DNA of 64,000 bases, taken from Akkermansiaceae bacterium (GTDB lineage Bacteria; Verrucomicrobiota; Verrucomicrobiia; Verrucomicrobiales; Akkermansiaceae). Both the position numbers and the translations under genes were made by a program. Positions 61,683 to 64,000 of this stretch are shown in pieces. Under the pieces are notes generated by a model. That model ran no database searches. It was not told the origin of the DNA and was given only the letters and a program-made list of their open reading frames with translations. The DNA lies in the NCBI GenBank assembly GCA_017798145.1, contig CP059069.1, positions 853,226 through 917,225 of the forward strand, in the 5' to 3' direction. Each line of letters opens with the position of its first letter. Within the stretch, counting starts at the first letter, position 1.

Positions 61683-62813
61683 ATGCCCTTCGTTCTCCAA
61701 GCCACCGACGGCTCCGCCCGCGCCGGGACACTGACACTCCCACACGGCGAGGTGAAAACCCCTGTTTTCATGCCCGTCGGCACCCAGGGATCCGTAAAGA
61801 CCCTCCATCCCGCCGAGCTGGAGGAACTCGGTGCCCAGATCATACTCGGGAACACCTACCATCTCTGGCTCCGCCCCGGCCACGAGCTGATCCGCCAGAT
61901 GGGCGGCCTCCACGATTTCACCACCTGGCAGAAGCCCATGCTCACCGACTCAGGCGGTTTCCAGGTATGGTCACTCGCCAAGATGCGCAAGATCACCGAG
62001 GAGGGCGTCCGTTTCCAATCCCACCTCGACGGCTCGAAAATGATGCTCACCCCCGAGCTTTCCATGGACATCCAGGCCGCCCTCGGCTCGGACATCGCCA
62101 TGCTCTTCGACGAATGCCCGCCCTACCCCTGCGATGAGATCTATGCTGAAAAATCCCTCTCCCTGACCACCCGCTGGGCGAAGCGCTGCAAGGATTGGGT
62201 TTCGGCAAACCAGCCGCTCACCGCCGGGAAACCGCAGCACCACTTCGGCATCGTCCAAGGCTCCATCTACGCCCACCTCCGCGAGCGATCCGCCAAGGAA
62301 CTCGTCGCGCTCGGCTTCGACGGCTATGCGATCGGCGGCGTCTCCGTCGGCGAACCGGAGGAGGAGATGTTCCGCGCCATCGACAACACCGTCCCTTTCC
62401 TCCCCGCCGACAAGCCCCGCTACGCCATGGGCCTTGGCACACCACCGCAGATCCTGGAAATGATCGGACGCGGCGTGGATATGTTCGATTGTGTCATGCC
62501 GACGCGGATCGCCCGCCACGGGGTCGCCTTCACCCTGGACGGCCCCATCCACATCAAGAACCTCGTACACGCCACCGACCCGCGACCGCTCTGCGAATCG
62601 AGCCACCCGCACGTCGCGAGGTTTTCCCGATCCTACATCCGGCACCTCTTCCGGGCGGGCGAAATCCTCGCTTTACGGTTGCTTTCCTTCCACAATCTGC
62701 ATTTCTACCTGTCCCTCACAAGTCAGGCGCGCCTGGCCATCGGGGCGGGCACATACTCCGCCTTCAAGGAACAATTCACCAAACGCTACAACGCCAACCA
62801 TACCGAACCATGA
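61683..62813 (+). CDS. tgt: Queuine/preQ1 tRNA-ribosyltransferase (Tgt)
   Basis: The 376-residue product follows bacterial Tgt throughout: TPVFMPVGTQGSVKTL, MLTDSGGFQVWSL with the catalytic Asp, ELSMDIQAALGSDIAMLFDE, HHFGIVQGSIY, GYAIGGVSVGEP and MFDCVMPTRIARHG with the nucleophilic Asp. It exchanges G34 for preQ1 in GUN tRNAs. The zinc site is unusual: where other enzymes have CXCX2C, this one reads RPLCESSHPHVARFSRSYIR, giving only one Cys with two nearby His, while the distal His in SFHNLHFY is kept. It begins a tgt-yajC-secD operon with ATGA overlap. Confidence 0.93.
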   Translation: MPFVLQATDGSARAGTLTLPHGEVKTPVFMPVGTQGSVKTLHPAELEELGAQIILGNTYHLWLRPGHELIRQMGGLHDFTTWQKPMLTDSGGFQVWSLAKMRKITEEGVRFQSHLDGSKMMLTPELSMDIQAALGSDIAMLFDECPPYPCDEIYAEKSLSLTTRWAKRCKDWVSANQPLTAGKPQHHFGIVQGSIYAHLRERSAKELVALGFDGYAIGGVSVGEPEEEMFRAIDNTVPFLPADKPRYAMGLGTPPQILEMIGRGVDMFDCVMPTRIARHGVAFTLDGPIHIKNLVHATDPRPLCESSHPHVARFSRSYIRHLFRAGEILALRLLSFHNLHFYLSLTSQARLAIGAGTYSAFKEQFTKRYNANHTEP

Positions 62814-63145
62814 TTTCACTACCCAACATCCTCGCCGCAGCAGGCCAACCCGCACCCGGCGGACTCCAGGGCTTCCTCGGCAGCGGCATGATGCTCCCCA
62901 TCCTCATGGTGGTGATGTTCTATTTCCTGCTCATCCGCCCCCAGCAGCGCCAGCGCAAGGAGCAGGCGGCACGCATCGCGTCCCTCGCCAGCGGCGCAAA
63001 GGTCATCACCACGGCAGGCCTCCACGGCATCGTCCACAACGTAAAGGAAAACACCGTCATGGTGAAAGTCGCGGAAGGAACCATCCTTGAGTTCGACAAG
63101 GCCGCCATCGCATCCGTCACCAAAAAGGAATCCAAGGAAGCCTAA
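62810..63145 (+). CDS. yajC: Preprotein translocase subunit YajC
   Basis: The 111-residue product has one membrane helix (MMLPILMVVMFYFLLIRPQQ) and the YajC motif RPQQRQRKEQ followed by a soluble domain (LASGAKVITTAGLHGIVHNV, VMVKVAEGTILEFDKAAIAS). YajC joins SecDF in the accessory part of the Sec translocon. The ATG overlaps the tgt stop (ATGA), and secD follows after 49 bp, the normal tgt-yajC-secD order of many bacteria. Confidence 0.94.
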   Translation: MISLPNILAAAGQPAPGGLQGFLGSGMMLPILMVVMFYFLLIRPQQRQRKEQAARIASLASGAKVITTAGLHGIVHNVKENTVMVKVAEGTILEFDKAAIASVTKKESKEA

Positions 63146-63194
63146 GCGTTTTCCGGCCTGAAAACTGAAACCTTCCATCCAGAAAACTCACCCC

Positions 63195-64000
63195 ATGCTC
63201 GCCATCGTCTTTTTCAAGGATCCGCTCGTCCTATTCCTCACAGGCATCACACTCCTGTTCCTGTTCTTCTGGTATTTCGCCACGGAAATCGAGCGCAGGA
63301 AACGGAACGTCGGAACCCTCCTCATCATCGGTATCGCCGCGCTATGCTCGCTTGCCGTCTATGAGTCCGGACTCAAGGGCGGCATCGACATCGTCGGCGG
63401 ATCATCCTTCCACCTCCGCATCCAGCCAAAGGAAAACGAGCAGGGAGAAAAAATGCCGGTTACCACCGAACAGGTCGAGGAGGCGATGCGCGTCATCGGC
63501 GGGCGCCTCGATCCCATGGGGAAGACCGAACCCCTCATCACCCGCCAGGGCGATGACGGCATCCTTGTCCAGATGCCCGGCGTGGAAACCGAGGAATCAG
63601 AGGAAATCCGCAAGACCCTGGAAACCGTCGCAAAACTCGAACTGCGGGAAGTTTCCCCGAGGAACTCGGAACCCGGCGCCGATGGGAAACCCCTTGCCCA
63701 GCGCGTCCTTGACGGGGATGAGATCGTCCCGGGCTACCGCGCCTACGAACTCACCCAAAAGGACGACGATGGCAATGAGTTCACCACCCCCATCCTGCTG
63801 AACCGCCGCGCCGCCCTGGGTGGCTCGGACATCGTTTTCGCCACCCCCTCCCCTTCCCGTTCCGATGCCGTGGACATCACCCTCAACGGCGAGGGCACCG
63901 ACAAGATGATTGCCCTCACGCAGAACATGCGCCCGAACATCGACCGCATCGCCATCGTCCTTGATGGGGTCGTGCTCAGCGCCCCGGTCGTGCAGAGCGT
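63195..64000 (+). CDS. secD: Protein-export membrane protein SecD (3' end outside window)
   Basis: The first 268 residues are visible. Two hydrophobic segments open the protein (VLFLTGITLLFLFFWYF and LLIIGIAALCSLAVY), one more than in most SecD. The SecD P1 domain follows: GLKGGIDIVGGSSFHLRIQP (in place of the usual GLDLxGG), VEEAMRVIGGRLDPMGKTEP, ILVQMPGVETEESEEIRKTL and VVLSAPVVQS. SecD with SecF uses proton flow to finish protein export. The product may be a SecDF fusion, common in this phylum, but the end is not in the window. Confidence 0.92.
   Translation, partial: MLAIVFFKDPLVLFLTGITLLFLFFWYFATEIERRKRNVGTLLIIGIAALCSLAVYESGLKGGIDIVGGSSFHLRIQPKENEQGEKMPVTTEQVEEAMRVIGGRLDPMGKTEPLITRQGDDGILVQMPGVETEESEEIRKTLETVAKLELREVSPRNSEPGADGKPLAQRVLDGDEIVPGYRAYELTQKDDDGNEFTTPILLNRRAALGGSDIVFATPSPSRSDAVDITLNGEGTDKMIALTQNMRPNIDRIAIVLDGVVLSAPVVQS

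Noticed and set aside
1-64000. CRISPR arrays, transposases, integrases, prophage genes or rRNA operons
   Set aside because: None were found on reading both strands; the only large repeat is the duplication inside the beta-helix gene.

Overview
The window looks like a chromosomal stretch from a Verrucomicrobiota bacterium (Luteolibacter/Haloferula-like). This is an inference from gene content: paired DUF1501 and DUF1800 genes, an SHD1-domain secreted protein, TIGR03790 and DUF2851 proteins, twin-arginine export leaders, Gfo/Idh/MocA plus TIM-barrel isomerase pairs, high G+C and frequent ATGA stop/start overlaps. There is no phage, transposase, CRISPR array or rRNA. One tRNA, tRNA-Asn(GTT), is present. 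The window starts inside a TPR gene and ends inside secD.

Region 1 (1-9 kb): a TPR protein end, a CIA30-like secreted protein, a broken gene for a large secreted LCCL/Ig/BNR/delta-60 protein, a NarL-type sensor kinase and response regulator pair, and a HAD-NUDIX fusion translationally coupled to folB.

Region 2 (9-23 kb, minus strand): an apparent outer-membrane uptake locus. In transcriptional order it holds a large TonB-dependent receptor preceded by a Pho-box-like direct repeat, a secreted beta-helix protein with an internal near-perfect 1.08 kb duplication, a terminator, and then DUF3450, TtpC-type ExbB, ExbB, ExbD, TonB, a TPR protein, an OprP/OprO-like porin and a small secreted protein. 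The Pho box and the porin type together suggest phosphorus acquisition under phosphate starvation. I regard this as the most system-like part of the window.

Region 3 (23-33 kb): diadenylate cyclase cdaA with an overlapping 57-codon ORF that resembles the membrane anchor of CdaR; then manA, parB, a CCA-adding/poly(A) polymerase family gene, a Gfo/Idh/MocA dehydrogenase with a sugar isomerase, an operon of rarD, a zinc-ribbon coiled-coil protein and squalene/phytoene synthase, a deoxycytidylate deaminase-like gene, and the decayed remains of a DUF433/DUF5615 toxin-antitoxin pair.

Region 4 (33-45 kb): transglutaminase and DUF58 genes, rsfS, queE, a secreted protein that appears to carry three ExbD-like domains without a membrane helix, two poorly characterised proteins, a GH128-like lipoprotein, and DUF1501/DUF1800.

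Region 5 (45-64 kb, mostly plus strand): an RlhA-like U32 protein, an LpxH-like phosphoesterase coupled to a CDP-alcohol phosphatidyltransferase, a large TPR lipoprotein overlapping a convergent endonuclease/exonuclease/phosphatase gene, an FtsB/DivIC protein, bioB, a glycoside hydrolase-glycosyltransferase fusion, queA, TIGR03790, DUF2851, thiS, tRNA-Asn, a PhnA-like zinc ribbon, and a tgt-yajC-secD operon. The tgt product lacks the usual CXCX2C zinc motif.

Caution: three genes carry frameshifts or stops (1799-4476, 16431-17795, 32850-33153). In the second, the only differences between two 1.08 kb copies are two single-base deletions, so residual sequence errors must be excluded before any of these is called a real pseudogene.
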